A stretch of 64,000 nt of DNA from Arsukibacterium sp. MJ3 (GTDB taxonomy: Bacteria; Pseudomonadota; Gammaproteobacteria; Enterobacterales; Alteromonadaceae), in contig NZ_LAHP01000001.1 of NCBI RefSeq assembly GCF_000987765.1, positions 124,001-188,000 on the forward strand, given 5' to 3'. The notes under the pieces were generated by a model. That model saw nothing but the letters and a program-made list of their open reading frames with translations, made no database searches and was not told where the DNA came from. How positions within the stretch are numbered: position 1 is the first letter of the stretch; the number at the start of each line of letters is the position of its first letter. The position numbers and the translations under genes were made by a program. Below, one piece after another: positions 52,801-62,442 of this stretch.

Positions 52801-54633
52801 TATCCAACTTATCGAACCATCTGGATACTTCACCGCATAAGGAGTTTCACCAATCACCCGCAAGCCAAAGTTCTCGAGCATGGGCAATACGTCAGATAAA
52901 TGAATAGGATTATCTTTATGAAATAGGTTTAATCGAACCGCTTTACTTTCTTTGTTCTCTTCCTGTGGCCGGTAAAATAGCATTTCCAGCTTATTATCAG
53001 CAGTTAATGCTTCTAGCTTACCGATATCGACCAGAGCATCGCTTGGTAACATTTCTTCTTTGTAACCACGAGCAAAACTATTGACATATTTGCGGCCTAA
53101 CTCACGGCCTCTAGCTTCACCGTAAACGCCGGTTAATGCTGTTTCTAACTTATCTTCCCAGGTACGGGCTGCTTCAATCAGATTACGTTCAATATCTTTC
53201 ACTTTATACTCAACATGGCTATCGGTGATCCGAACCAAATAATGGGTCCGGGCCAACACGGATTCTGAAAAATAGGTAGTAAATTCTACCGGCTCATCGG
53301 TGCCCAAGGCCCGTTGTAAAATAACTTGGGTATCTCTGCGAAGTTGCGTGTTGTAACGCTCTCTGGGTACATACACCATGACAGTAACAAAACGACCAAA
53401 TGCGTCTTTTCGCATAAATAAACGCGTCATATCACGCTCTTGCATTTGCAATACACCCATCGCAACGTAAAGTAACTCGTCAGAACTGGCCTGAATAAGC
53501 TCGTCGCGCGGATAGGTTTCCAGAATATTTAACAGCGCTTTGTAAGCATGGGTGCCGGTAGCAAACTCAGATTTCTCCATTACCCGAGCCAGTTTACTTT
53601 TTAGCAGTGGAATATCAGCGGCACTATTGTTATAAAGTGAAGATGAGTACAAACCAATAAAACGATGCTCGCCCGTTACCTTGCCATCTGCATCAAATTG
53701 CTTAACACCCACATAGTCTATATAGGCCGGACGATGTACCCGTGATTTATTATTCGTTTTGGTTAACACCAAAACCCTGGGGCTAAGTGCTTGCTTGCGA
53801 CCAGTATCAGGTAACTCGGATAACATAAGATCACGTGATTCGGAGCGACGCATTAAGCCCTGTGAGCTGGCATCAATGCCGGCAATATTATAGTCACCTT
53901 TTATCGGTGTAATCTTGTATTCGCGATAGCCTAATAAGGTGAAATTATCCTTGGCAAGCCAATTTAAAAAATCAGTTGTTTCTTTAATTTCCGCAGCAGC
54001 AGCTTTACCCGCTTGCTTAGCAAAGGTGTTAATTACATCAAATAGTTTTTCCCGGATGGGTAACCAGTCCTGCACGGCAAGTGATACATCTTCCATAACC
54101 GAATGCAATTCACTTTTTAATGCCTGGATGGTAGCGTCGTCGCTTATCCGGTCAATCTCAATGTGAAATACCGTCTGCTGGGTGCTGGCTTTCGTTTTAC
54201 TACCCATTTTAAAGAAATCGATGATACGTCCGGCTTTATCGCGCTGGGTTTGCAATGGATAATGCAGTAATAAATGCGCGGCAACACTATGGCGGCTTAA
54301 TGCCATTCTTACCGAATCTACTAAAAAAGGCATATCATGCACCACTATTTCAACAATAGTGTGCTTAGACTCCCAGCCATGGCGGGCAATCTCCGGATTA
54401 TATACCCGGATCCGCGCGGCAGGCTCAGCATGCTGATTAAAGGTTTGCCATAAACTTAACGCCGCACCATACAGATCACTGTCATTGCGGCCAACTAAAT
54501 CTTCATCCGATATTTTACCATAAAGGGTATATGCAAATTTTTCGACCAGTTCTGTCTGATCTTTCACTTTTTGATTGATGAGTTTGCTAACATTTTGTAG
54601 AAGTACAGAGGGATGACCATCTATCGGTGTCAT
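49807..54633 (-). CDS. gdhB: NAD-glutamate dehydrogenase (180-kDa class)
   Basis: 1608-aa NAD-specific glutamate dehydrogenase catabolising glutamate to 2-oxoglutarate. The large N-terminal half (about 1-720) carries ACT-like regulatory folds ([20 protein letters not shown]). The catalytic region shows [20 protein letters not shown] and [20 protein letters not shown] near residue 835. NAD-binding segments such as [19 protein letters not shown] and [20 protein letters not shown] follow, then the C-terminal domain. It is complete with a normal length. Symbol by family, not by certain orthology. It is transcribed alone between two terminators. Confidence 0.95.
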   Translation of the reverse strand: [1608 protein letters not shown]

Positions 54634-54812
54634 TATTGTATCCTTTTTTAGAGCACAGCGTTTAACAGCTGGATCTACCTAACATACAAGGTCTTGTCTG
54701 CTGCGCAGTGTAGTGCCTATTGTAGCGCTTTTGAAGCACTATTTCTGGCTTTTAAGCTGGTTAAACCAGTGGTTTATAAGGCTTTTGACAACTTATTCAG
54801 TTAGCCTAAATA

Positions 54813-54836
54813 GAAAATGGCCTTTCGGCCATTTTC
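54813..54836 (-). terminator. Hairpin after the RND permease gene
   Basis: GAAAATGGCC / GGCCATTTTC 10-bp stem with a 4-nt loop, about 33 nt after the permease stop; a weak T-rich tail follows on the minus strand. Likely end of the DUF1302-DUF1329-YCF48-RND operon. Confidence 0.75.
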
Positions 54837-54868
54837 GTGTTTAAACATGCAAAATTTTATTTTTGCTG

Positions 54869-57187
54869 TTAACGTTTATTTCGCCAAAACAGGGCTGCTA
54901 ACGCTGGCAACACCACTATGGCACCTAACATATTCACAATAAACATAAAGGTCAGCAGTATGCCCATATCTACCTGAAATTTCAGATCTGAGAAAACCCA
55001 GGTGCTGACACCGATAGCTAAGGTAATACCGGTAAACAACACTGCACTGCCCCGCTCTTTTAGTGCTTCAAAATACGCCTGACGTAGTGGCATCCCATCA
55101 CGTAGCAACTGGCTCATACTAGACAAGATATAAATACCGTAATCAACGCCGATACCAACACCCAGTGCAATAACCGGTAAAGTAGATACCGTTAAGCCAA
55201 TCTGTAGTTTTGTCATTAACGCCGTTGCCAACACCGACACAACATATAACGGTACTACAATAGCAACTGTTGCGCGTAGCGATCTAAAGCTTAGCAAACA
55301 TAAAATAATAACCGCACCATACACATACCACATCATAGGTTGCTGAGCCGCAGCAACGGCTTCATTGGTAGCGGCCATAACACCAGCAGGGCCAGATGCC
55401 AACATAAACCGGGTCTGTTCGTCACCAAGCTCAGCACCATATTTTTTGGCTGCAGCTACCACGCCTTCTATTGTTTCGGCTTTATGGTCTTCTAAAAATA
55501 TCATTACAGGCATTACGGAACAGTCTGCATTTAATAGCCCGGTACTGGTTTCAACCCTTGAGCTGGCCTGAACTAACGACTGGGTATTGCGCGGTAACAC
55601 ACGCCATTTCTGGTTCCCCTCGTTATAAGCAGCATTAATGCTTTTTGATACCGATGCTAACGACACGGCAGATTGCACGCCTGGCACGTTTACCATTAAC
55701 CATTGAAATTGATCAATCCGATCCATAATGTCATGTTCGGTACAGGCACTTGGTACCGACTCAACCATAATATTGATGTAATCAACCGATATCGCAAAAC
55801 GGTCAGTAATTAAAAACGTATCCTGGTTATAACGAGAATCTTCATGTAGCGAGGGCGCACCTGCATGCAAATCACCGATTTTAAGTTGCTGACTTTGCCA
55901 ATAACCCAAAGCAAAAAGTATGGCAGTTATTAATATAATGCCATAAGCAAAAGGTTTAGTTGCAAATGCCGACAACGCATACCAAAATTTATCTGCTTTT
56001 ACCGACGGTGTTGTCACTCTCGCCTTATAAGCTGCACTAAATTTAACATATGACATTAATACTGGCAGCAACACCAAATTGGTGAGAATAATTACTGCAA
56101 CACCTAAGCTAGCCGTAATAGCCAATTCGCGAATTACACCAATTTCAATAATCAATAAGGTTAAAAAACCAACGGTATCTGATAATAACGCTATACCACC
56201 TGGTACTAATAACTTTCTGAAACTGGATTTAGCAGCAGATTTTTCATCCATCCCGGCAGCAACCCGTTTACCGGTTGAGTTAATCATTTGTACGCCATGA
56301 CTAACACCAATTGCAAACACCAGGAAAGGTACCAGGATTGACATAGGATCAATGCCAAAACCCAGTATCGTTAACAGACCCATTTGCCAGACCACAGCGA
56401 TCAATGAACAAGCAATTGGCAGAATAGTTAACATTATAGATTTTGAAAACAAATACACCATTAGCGCGGTAACTGCTATGGCGATCAAGAAAAACAATAC
56501 AACGCCTTTAGCGCCATCGGCAACATCACCGACCATTTTAGCAAAACCAATAATGTGAACACTAATTTGGTCGCTTTGGTGCTTAGCACGAATATTTTGC
56601 TCCAGTGTCGCAGCAAAAGCCAACGTATCTACCGCTTGATCCGTCTCTGGGTCAATCTCTAATAATTGTGCAGTAATCATGGCACAGCTGTAATCATCAG
56701 CGACCATCCGACCAACAATTCCTGCTTTTTCTATATTAGCTTTAACCCGCGCTAACCCGCGCTGATCTGCAACAAAATTTGCTGGAATAACCGGGCCGCC
56801 CGCAAAGCCATCTTCAACCACTTCTATAAAACGGGTGCTGGGACTAAACAAAGACTTTACTAATACCCGATCGACACCTGAGGTATACAGCACGTCATCA
56901 TGCGCCTGACGGAACGTTTCAAAAAATGTCGGATTAAAAATATCCCCACTGGCATCACAAACTGCAATCAGGATATTGTTGGCACCACCGAAGTCTTCCG
57001 CGTGCTCCAGATAGGTTTGCATGTACTCGTGCTTTAAAGGGATATTTTTAGTAAAAGATGCATCGAGTTTGATGTCAGTAGCTTTTATTAACAACCCAAT
57101 GCTGACAACTAAAAACACCATTAACACCAGTAAACGATGACGGAACAGCGCATACTCAAATTTATTAACCAGCAAATTTACACTCAT
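54869..57187 (-). CDS. RND/MMPL-family permease
   Basis: 772-aa inner-membrane RND transporter with two repeats, each one helix, a periplasmic loop and five helices. The first loop spans about 35-220; helix blocks are about 225-370 and about 610-770. Motifs include GFGIDPMSILVPFLVFAIGV in the first block, LPVIALGVGIGVDYGIYILS in the second, and LLSDTVGFLTLL. It is shorter than AcrB (about 1050 aa) and fits the MMPL/HpnN-like class that moves lipids. It is the last gene of an operon with DUF1302, DUF1329 and a YCF48-like protein, 1 nt after the latter's stop. Substrate unknown. Confidence 0.85.
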   Translation of the reverse strand: MSVNLLVNKFEYALFRHRLLVLMVFLVVSIGLLIKATDIKLDASFTKNIPLKHEYMQTYLEHAEDFGGANNILIAVCDASGDIFNPTFFETFRQAHDDVLYTSGVDRVLVKSLFSPSTRFIEVVEDGFAGGPVIPANFVADQRGLARVKANIEKAGIVGRMVADDYSCAMITAQLLEIDPETDQAVDTLAFAATLEQNIRAKHQSDQISVHIIGFAKMVGDVADGAKGVVLFFLIAIAVTALMVYLFSKSIMLTILPIACSLIAVVWQMGLLTILGFGIDPMSILVPFLVFAIGVSHGVQMINSTGKRVAAGMDEKSAAKSSFRKLLVPGGIALLSDTVGFLTLLIIEIGVIRELAITASLGVAVIILTNLVLLPVLMSYVKFSAAYKARVTTPSVKADKFWYALSAFATKPFAYGIILITAILFALGYWQSQQLKIGDLHAGAPSLHEDSRYNQDTFLITDRFAISVDYINIMVESVPSACTEHDIMDRIDQFQWLMVNVPGVQSAVSLASVSKSINAAYNEGNQKWRVLPRNTQSLVQASSRVETSTGLLNADCSVMPVMIFLEDHKAETIEGVVAAAKKYGAELGDEQTRFMLASGPAGVMAATNEAVAAAQQPMMWYVYGAVIILCLLSFRSLRATVAIVVPLYVVSVLATALMTKLQIGLTVSTLPVIALGVGIGVDYGIYILSSMSQLLRDGMPLRQAYFEALKERGSAVLFTGITLAIGVSTWVFSDLKFQVDMGILLTFMFIVNMLGAIVVLPALAALFWRNKR

Positions 57188-57188
57188 A

Positions 57189-58229
57189 TTATTCAGACTT
57201 ATCCAGGTTTATTACTTTAATGCCAACCTCGGTAACCAGTAGTAAATGATTATCCAGCGCTATACCATTTAAAATCGCTTTGCCATCAGGCTCAGAATGA
57301 TTTGAAAAGGTCAGGCCGTCATCCTTACTTATTAGCAAAACACCCGCATTACCAATCAAATAAACATGTCCCGCCGCATCACTAAAAACACTATTAAGCG
57401 TCGCTGATTCGCTAATAGAAACTTGCTGCCAGTACTGACCGTTATCTTCACTTCTAAATACATGACCGCGTAGGCCAACCGCTAGTAAACCCATGTCCGG
57501 GGTGCGGTGTAAGTCAAACAGAGAGCCATTATAAAATTCTTCTAATCGAAGCCAGCTGTCACCAAAATCATTACTTTTTGCTATAAAGCCAGCTTCGCCA
57601 ACTATGTATAAGGTATTAGCATCGGCAAAAAGCCGGTTAAAATGCGGTAAAATCGACCCTAACTCTGAACGATACACCTCAGGATCATTTTCTTGTAAAT
57701 CAAGTAAATACTCTTTATCTTCTTCTGCCGCTAACTCAACAAAAAAAGATTGCTCCCAACTGCTGCCACCATCGCTGGTAGTATAAAATAAACCATAAGC
57801 ACCTACCGCAATACCTTGTTTCGGGTTACGAAAATAAACATCTAGCAGTGGTTTATCCGCATCAGGTAAAAACTGCTGTACCAACCAACTTATTCCACCA
57901 TCAGTTGTAGCCAAAATAACCGCATCATGGCCAACGGCCCAACCATGAAGTTCATCAGTGAAATAAACAGCGTTCAAACTACTTTGTAAGGGTACCTGAG
58001 CTTGTTGCCAGTCAATGCCATTTTGACTTAACAAAATATGACCACGCTCCCCTACTGCCACATAAAAGTTAGCATTCACTTGACGGACATCGGTTAACAG
58101 TGACTTTTCAGCGAGCGGCATAATATAAGCTGGCTTAATACTTTCAGTAGGTTCAACGTTCGCAACAACATTTAACGCCATGCCTAACAGCAAAACGTTA
58201 CTGCAAGCCAAAATAAATTTATTTAACAT
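57189..58229 (-). CDS. YCF48/BNR-repeat periplasmic protein
   Basis: 346-aa exported beta-propeller protein of the Ycf48-like family. It has a signal peptide (LNKFILACSNVLLLGMALNV, then VANVEP). Repeated blades contain Gly-Asn/Asp-Gly plus Trp motifs: VGERGHILLSQNGIDW, VGHDAVILATTDGGISW, VGAYGLFYTTSDGGSSW and VGLRGHVFRSEDNGQYW. The reading frame is open another 30 codons upstream, but the ATG at 58229 starts a good signal peptide. It is between DUF1329 and the RND permease. In cyanobacteria Ycf48 helps photosystem II assembly; no such role applies here. Confidence 0.82.
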   Translation of the reverse strand: MLNKFILACSNVLLLGMALNVVANVEPTESIKPAYIMPLAEKSLLTDVRQVNANFYVAVGERGHILLSQNGIDWQQAQVPLQSSLNAVYFTDELHGWAVGHDAVILATTDGGISWLVQQFLPDADKPLLDVYFRNPKQGIAVGAYGLFYTTSDGGSSWEQSFFVELAAEEDKEYLLDLQENDPEVYRSELGSILPHFNRLFADANTLYIVGEAGFIAKSNDFGDSWLRLEEFYNGSLFDLHRTPDMGLLAVGLRGHVFRSEDNGQYWQQVSISESATLNSVFSDAAGHVYLIGNAGVLLISKDDGLTFSNHSEPDGKAILNGIALDNHLLLVTEVGIKVINLDKSE

Positions 58230-58364
58230 AGGCAACGTAATGACTCTATAAATTAGTGGAAAACAATCAGACTGCTGTTTGCGTGCCAGAATGGTGTCCC
58301 AGCCGCAACAGAAACTCAAAAAAAAACGGCCAGCTAATGCCAGCCGTAGTATTAACTTATAAAC

Positions 58365-59726
58365 TTAACGAGTACCTTCCCGGCGCAGTGCCGCTGGGGT
58401 AAAGTCGTTATCTGACAAGCTAACCGAGAAATCATACATTCTATTTTCATTATCCAGGCCGATAGCGATATAACGGCGTGAATTCAGATCATGATAAACT
58501 TCCAGCGTACTCCAGTGAGTTGGTACTTCATAGTAGTTCAAACCATGAGCAACCGCTACCCGGTACATATCACCACGGTTATCATAAAGGTCGGCAATAT
58601 GGATCTGCCAACTGTCTTCATCAATAAAGAAAACCCGTTTGCCATAAACATGACGCGTGCCATCTTTTAAGGTAGCTTCTACTACCCAAACCCGATGTTT
58701 TTCCCAGCGTACATAATCAGGATTAATATGACCAGCCATCAGAATATCAGCATATTTTGCTTCTTTACTGTGCAGTTTGTAATCGTTATAGGCGATATAC
58801 ATTTCCTGCTTACCTTTTAGCTCCCAATTGTAACGATCGGGGGAGCCATTAAACATATCAAAATCATCTGTTGTCCGCAGACCGTCTGATGCGGTACCTG
58901 GTGCATCATAGGCTACGTTTGGTGCCCGTCTGACACGGCGTTGACCGGTGTTGTACGTCCAGGCCTGCCGTGGAGTAGCTACTTGGTCCATGGTTTCATG
59001 AACCAGCAAAGCAGTACCTGCCAGCCGAGCGGGTGAAGTCACACTTTGTTTAAACCGGAATAAAATATTTTCTGCTTGCAAGGCAGCTGGTGTTGCTTCT
59101 GGCGCCGAGTACTTAAACATTATTTGTTCGTCAAAACCGATCACGGTATAAGCACCGCTGGCAGTAGGCGCTGCCTGTCCACCATTTCGAGTAGCGGCAA
59201 CGCCACGGTAGCGAACAATATGATTCCATATCGCTTCCAAGCCATTAGCCGGGATAGGAAACGGAATACCAATAGCAGCATTAATTAAGCCGTTTCCGTC
59301 TTGTACTAGCTCTGCTTCAGTAGCTATTTTCTTAGTTGCGTCGTAAAAATATTGCGGATAAGACGCACTACGCTGCGTGGGGTACACATTCATTTTGAAA
59401 GTGTCAGGGTAAATATCGAATAACTGCAGCATACCAGGGCTTAAGAAGCTGCGATGCTCATTAACATTAGACTTATCTACCGTAAACATAATGTTATCAG
59501 CAGCAAATGGGTTCTTATGGTGATCACCAACAGTGTAACCTGCGGGTGCACTGGTTATACCGCCAGTCCATGCCGGGATTGAACCATCGGCGTTACCTGC
59601 TTTTTCAGCGCCAACCGGTGTTAAATCGTTTCCTAATCGGGCTGCTTGCTCTGGCGTTAACTTTGCCAGAGCACTACAACTAAACACCAGTGCTATCGCA
59701 GAGGATAATAGGGTGAGTTTTTTCAT
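58365..59726 (-). CDS. DUF1329 exported protein
   Basis: 453-aa protein of the DUF1329 family with signal peptide KKLTLLSSAIALVFSCSALA. The family is outer-membrane or periplasmic, with a LolA/LolB-like fold predicted for relatives (family knowledge). Conserved segments seen are AARLGNDLTPVGAEKAGNAD, SIPAWTGGI and RWEKHRVWVVEATLK. The start at 59726 is chosen because the signal peptide begins there. Position 2 of the DUF1302-DUF1329-YCF48-RND operon, 16 nt after DUF1302. Confidence 0.85.
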   Translation of the reverse strand: MKKLTLLSSAIALVFSCSALAKLTPEQAARLGNDLTPVGAEKAGNADGSIPAWTGGITSAPAGYTVGDHHKNPFAADNIMFTVDKSNVNEHRSFLSPGMLQLFDIYPDTFKMNVYPTQRSASYPQYFYDATKKIATEAELVQDGNGLINAAIGIPFPIPANGLEAIWNHIVRYRGVAATRNGGQAAPTASGAYTVIGFDEQIMFKYSAPEATPAALQAENILFRFKQSVTSPARLAGTALLVHETMDQVATPRQAWTYNTGQRRVRRAPNVAYDAPGTASDGLRTTDDFDMFNGSPDRYNWELKGKQEMYIAYNDYKLHSKEAKYADILMAGHINPDYVRWEKHRVWVVEATLKDGTRHVYGKRVFFIDEDSWQIHIADLYDNRGDMYRVAVAHGLNYYEVPTHWSTLEVYHDLNSRRYIAIGLDNENRMYDFSVSLSDNDFTPAALRREGTR

Positions 59727-59742
59727 AATCGGCTCTCGTCCC

Positions 59743-61899
59743 TTAAATAGAGTATTTAATATTAAAAGATACAAAATCACGGTCAGCTACGTTATTAGTT
59801 GTGCCTTTACCGCCCCAAAACAAATTGTATGACACTTCAGCTGACCACTTACTTAAGTAATCAAAGCTAACGGCATAAGCGGCTGATTTTCTGCCTTCAA
59901 CAAACATAAACAATGGATCGGGTGTGATACCGTTAACGTCATGAGAGAACACTAAACGTTGTGACATATTAACACCTGCTAACACGTTATTGTAATCGGC
60001 TTTGGCCAGGATACGATAGCCCCAGGCAGACTTAGTTGGGAAAGGATTAGTTTCCGGCCCATCTGACAGGCCAGTATGCAATCCCTGAACAGGTCCATTA
60101 TCACCAATTAACGGGCCACCACTACGATCAGTGTTAGGACCATTTAAACGTAACTCATCATAAGCAGGCATGTCATTGATGGTAATACCACCTACTTCGG
60201 CCAGCATAGTAAAATTATCCGCTCCGGCCATTGGCCCAAATAAATGGGTAAAGGTCATTTGCGCCTGAGTGGTATCACTTAAGATATAACCCTGGGCAAA
60301 TTCACCTGGACCAACTTTATTACCAAAAGCACGGCCAATCTGCGAAATACCGGCTAAATCAGCTCGTAAACCGGCGTTAGCAAGCTGTTCAGGCATACCG
60401 GCATACAATATTTCAACATCATCAATTTGCAGGGGTTCGTCCTGACGATATGAAATTTCACCGGCAACCGAAGTGCCGCCTACCGTAGTATTAAAGCTAA
60501 AACCATAAAGTTTAATGTCTTCAGGATATTCCAGTAACGCTTGGGAAAACATATTCATGTTTGCAATGTTATCGCTGGTAATTTGACCCTGATTTTGTGC
60601 CAAATAGCTAAGTGATTGCAACACGCCTAACAGCTCTCCGGTTTGTGGATTTGCACCGACAGTGAAATCAGCGGCAATACCAGAAATAACCGGTACCCTG
60701 CTATGGTAGTTCATATAATAGAGGGCGAATTCAGTATCATTTAATGCCTGAGAATAGTATTCAAACTTAATACCGTACTGGCCACCATTTTTTGGCTTAA
60801 CTTCACCGGCACTGCCTGCTGGGCGTAACGTTACTTTGGTTGGATAAGCTATTGCCAAACTTACTGCATCGGCACGTTGCTGCGCCGTACTGTTTGGGTT
60901 AGTAATAGCTTGCAACAACTGAGGTGCAAACATGGATAACGTGTTCATCTGATCAACCAGAAAATCCATATCGATATCTGGGTTACCAGCAAAGCCCAAT
61001 TGAACATTCTGAGCGTAGCCGCCACGACCGGCAAAGTCATTGGTAGAAAAATAACTACCCGGTACCGGCAAGTAGCTTTGTTCCCAGTCATACTGATAAA
61101 ATAATTCAGTAGACAAATTTTCGGTTAGGCCAATAGATAGCGTTACCATGCCTACAGGAATAAACGCTTCTTTTAAATCGGCGCCCGGTGCACGTAAAAT
61201 ACCCACATCAACCGGTGTAATATTTATACCATGAGGAATAAAGGTACTTTCTCCCCAGCTTAATACTTGATTACCAACCCGAATAGTTACCGGGTTCATA
61301 CCATCGTTAAAACTGAAGTTGCCATAAACATAGGCGTCGAGTAAGCGGAAATCTTTACAAGCCAATTCGCTGGCGCCAGTATCAGAACAAGGGTCTACCC
61401 GGTTGCCACTTAACGGGTTTATGTATGCAGGATCCTGATCGGCTACCGCAAAATCATAAAAATACATAAAACGGCTGAATAAACCAATTTTATCTCCGCT
61501 AATCGACAACTCATGTAACCCTTTAAACATGCTACTGAACATATCGCCACGATCATAATTCAGGTTACCAGCATCCCCGTTGCTAGAGTAAGCACCCGGT
61601 TCTTGCCAAATTTGTGAGCTGGCATACACACTATTAAAATTAGGGCGGCCATTACCGTCCACAACATAACCATAACCCGTCCAGTCGAAGCGAGGGTGGT
61701 TAACTTTAGAAATAGTATCAAAGTTACGGTCTTCAGTACGGATACTGCCGCCGTAAGAAAAGGTTGAATCAAATACAACCTGAAAATTGCCGACATCAAA
61801 GGTTGCTGCTTGAGCTGGCACAATAGATAACGCCAGTAATGCAGATGCAACCCCCAAGGCTAACGGACTTTTTGAAAAAGTATTAGGCCTTATATTCAT
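59743..61899 (-). CDS. DUF1302 outer-membrane-type protein
   Basis: 718-aa exported protein of the DUF1302 family, likely an outer-membrane beta barrel. Signal peptide SPLALGVASALLALSIVPAQ ends near AQAATFDVG. The mature part has alternating aromatic strands and ends DFVSFNIKYSI, with an aromatic-rich terminal strand. A GGGGGAG ribosome binding site precedes the ATG. First gene of the operon. In Pseudomonas, Marinobacter and others this gene sits with DUF1329 and an RND permease; a lipid or hydrophobic-compound path through the envelope is inferred. Confidence 0.85.
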   Translation of the reverse strand: MNIRPNTFSKSPLALGVASALLALSIVPAQAATFDVGNFQVVFDSTFSYGGSIRTEDRNFDTISKVNHPRFDWTGYGYVVDGNGRPNFNSVYASSQIWQEPGAYSSNGDAGNLNYDRGDMFSSMFKGLHELSISGDKIGLFSRFMYFYDFAVADQDPAYINPLSGNRVDPCSDTGASELACKDFRLLDAYVYGNFSFNDGMNPVTIRVGNQVLSWGESTFIPHGINITPVDVGILRAPGADLKEAFIPVGMVTLSIGLTENLSTELFYQYDWEQSYLPVPGSYFSTNDFAGRGGYAQNVQLGFAGNPDIDMDFLVDQMNTLSMFAPQLLQAITNPNSTAQQRADAVSLAIAYPTKVTLRPAGSAGEVKPKNGGQYGIKFEYYSQALNDTEFALYYMNYHSRVPVISGIAADFTVGANPQTGELLGVLQSLSYLAQNQGQITSDNIANMNMFSQALLEYPEDIKLYGFSFNTTVGGTSVAGEISYRQDEPLQIDDVEILYAGMPEQLANAGLRADLAGISQIGRAFGNKVGPGEFAQGYILSDTTQAQMTFTHLFGPMAGADNFTMLAEVGGITINDMPAYDELRLNGPNTDRSGGPLIGDNGPVQGLHTGLSDGPETNPFPTKSAWGYRILAKADYNNVLAGVNMSQRLVFSHDVNGITPDPLFMFVEGRKSAAYAVSFDYLSKWSAEVSYNLFWGGKGTTNNVADRDFVSFNIKYSI

Positions 61900-62217
61900 C
61901 TTGTGATCTCCCCCTGTCCCTGCAGGTATGTTTAATGTCTTTTTAATTATTATGCTGAACCAACTGCTCGGAGCTCAGCTTGCATCACTGAAATAATTAC
62001 ATCATTTTAGGGTGTTAGCAAGGCTTCTCCGTGCGTAAATCTGTTGATTTTTATTCAATTTTTACTTATCAGCGCATGTGCTCAATAAGATTAACCACTT
62101 TTTAGTTTAATCGCCTGCAGAACCTCAACATCACTAGTTCATAAGCTAATGAAATTAAAGGTCAAACCAGATAGAACTACAAGCAGGTGTTTTAATTTAT
62201 CGTTTAAAGTAATAACT
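61900..62217. other. Intergenic region upstream of the DUF1302 operon
   Basis: 318 bases with no gene or clear hairpin seen. AT-rich; it likely contains the operon promoter, but I cannot place -35/-10 boxes with confidence. Confidence 0.5.
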
Positions 62218-62442
62218 CTAATTAATTTTTTCCAACTTTCCGAAAGCGCCATTTTCAAGCAATGACAGTCTAAATCGCCCTTTTAGCCCTACATCAGAAA
62301 AAAAGGGTTGAAAATGTTTTAAAGCCAGCTGGATCCTCTCACCACTGTCTGCGGTTACTACTACATAGCGGATTATACCCTGATAATAAAGTAGGCATTT
62401 TTCTCTTGCTAAATAAGCACTAAAACAATATTGAAGTTTCAT
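62218..62442 (-). CDS. DUF2835 small protein
   Basis: 74-aa protein of the DUF2835 family: start YCFSAYLAREKCLLYYQGII, then VVVTADSGERIQLALKHFQP, FFSDVGLKGRFRLSL. The function is unknown. Its ATG overlaps the pepN stop codon (ATGA), so it is translationally coupled to pepN. DUF2835 genes next to pepN are known from Pseudomonas. Confidence 0.82.
   Translation of the reverse strand: MKLQYCFSAYLAREKCLLYYQGIIRYVVVTADSGERIQLALKHFQPFFSDVGLKGRFRLSLLENGAFGKLEKIN

Noticed and set aside
58320-58364. Terminator between DUF1329 and the YCF48-like gene
   Set aside because: A T run follows a 5-bp stem only, with a poor inner match; too weak to call, and the genes look like one operon.
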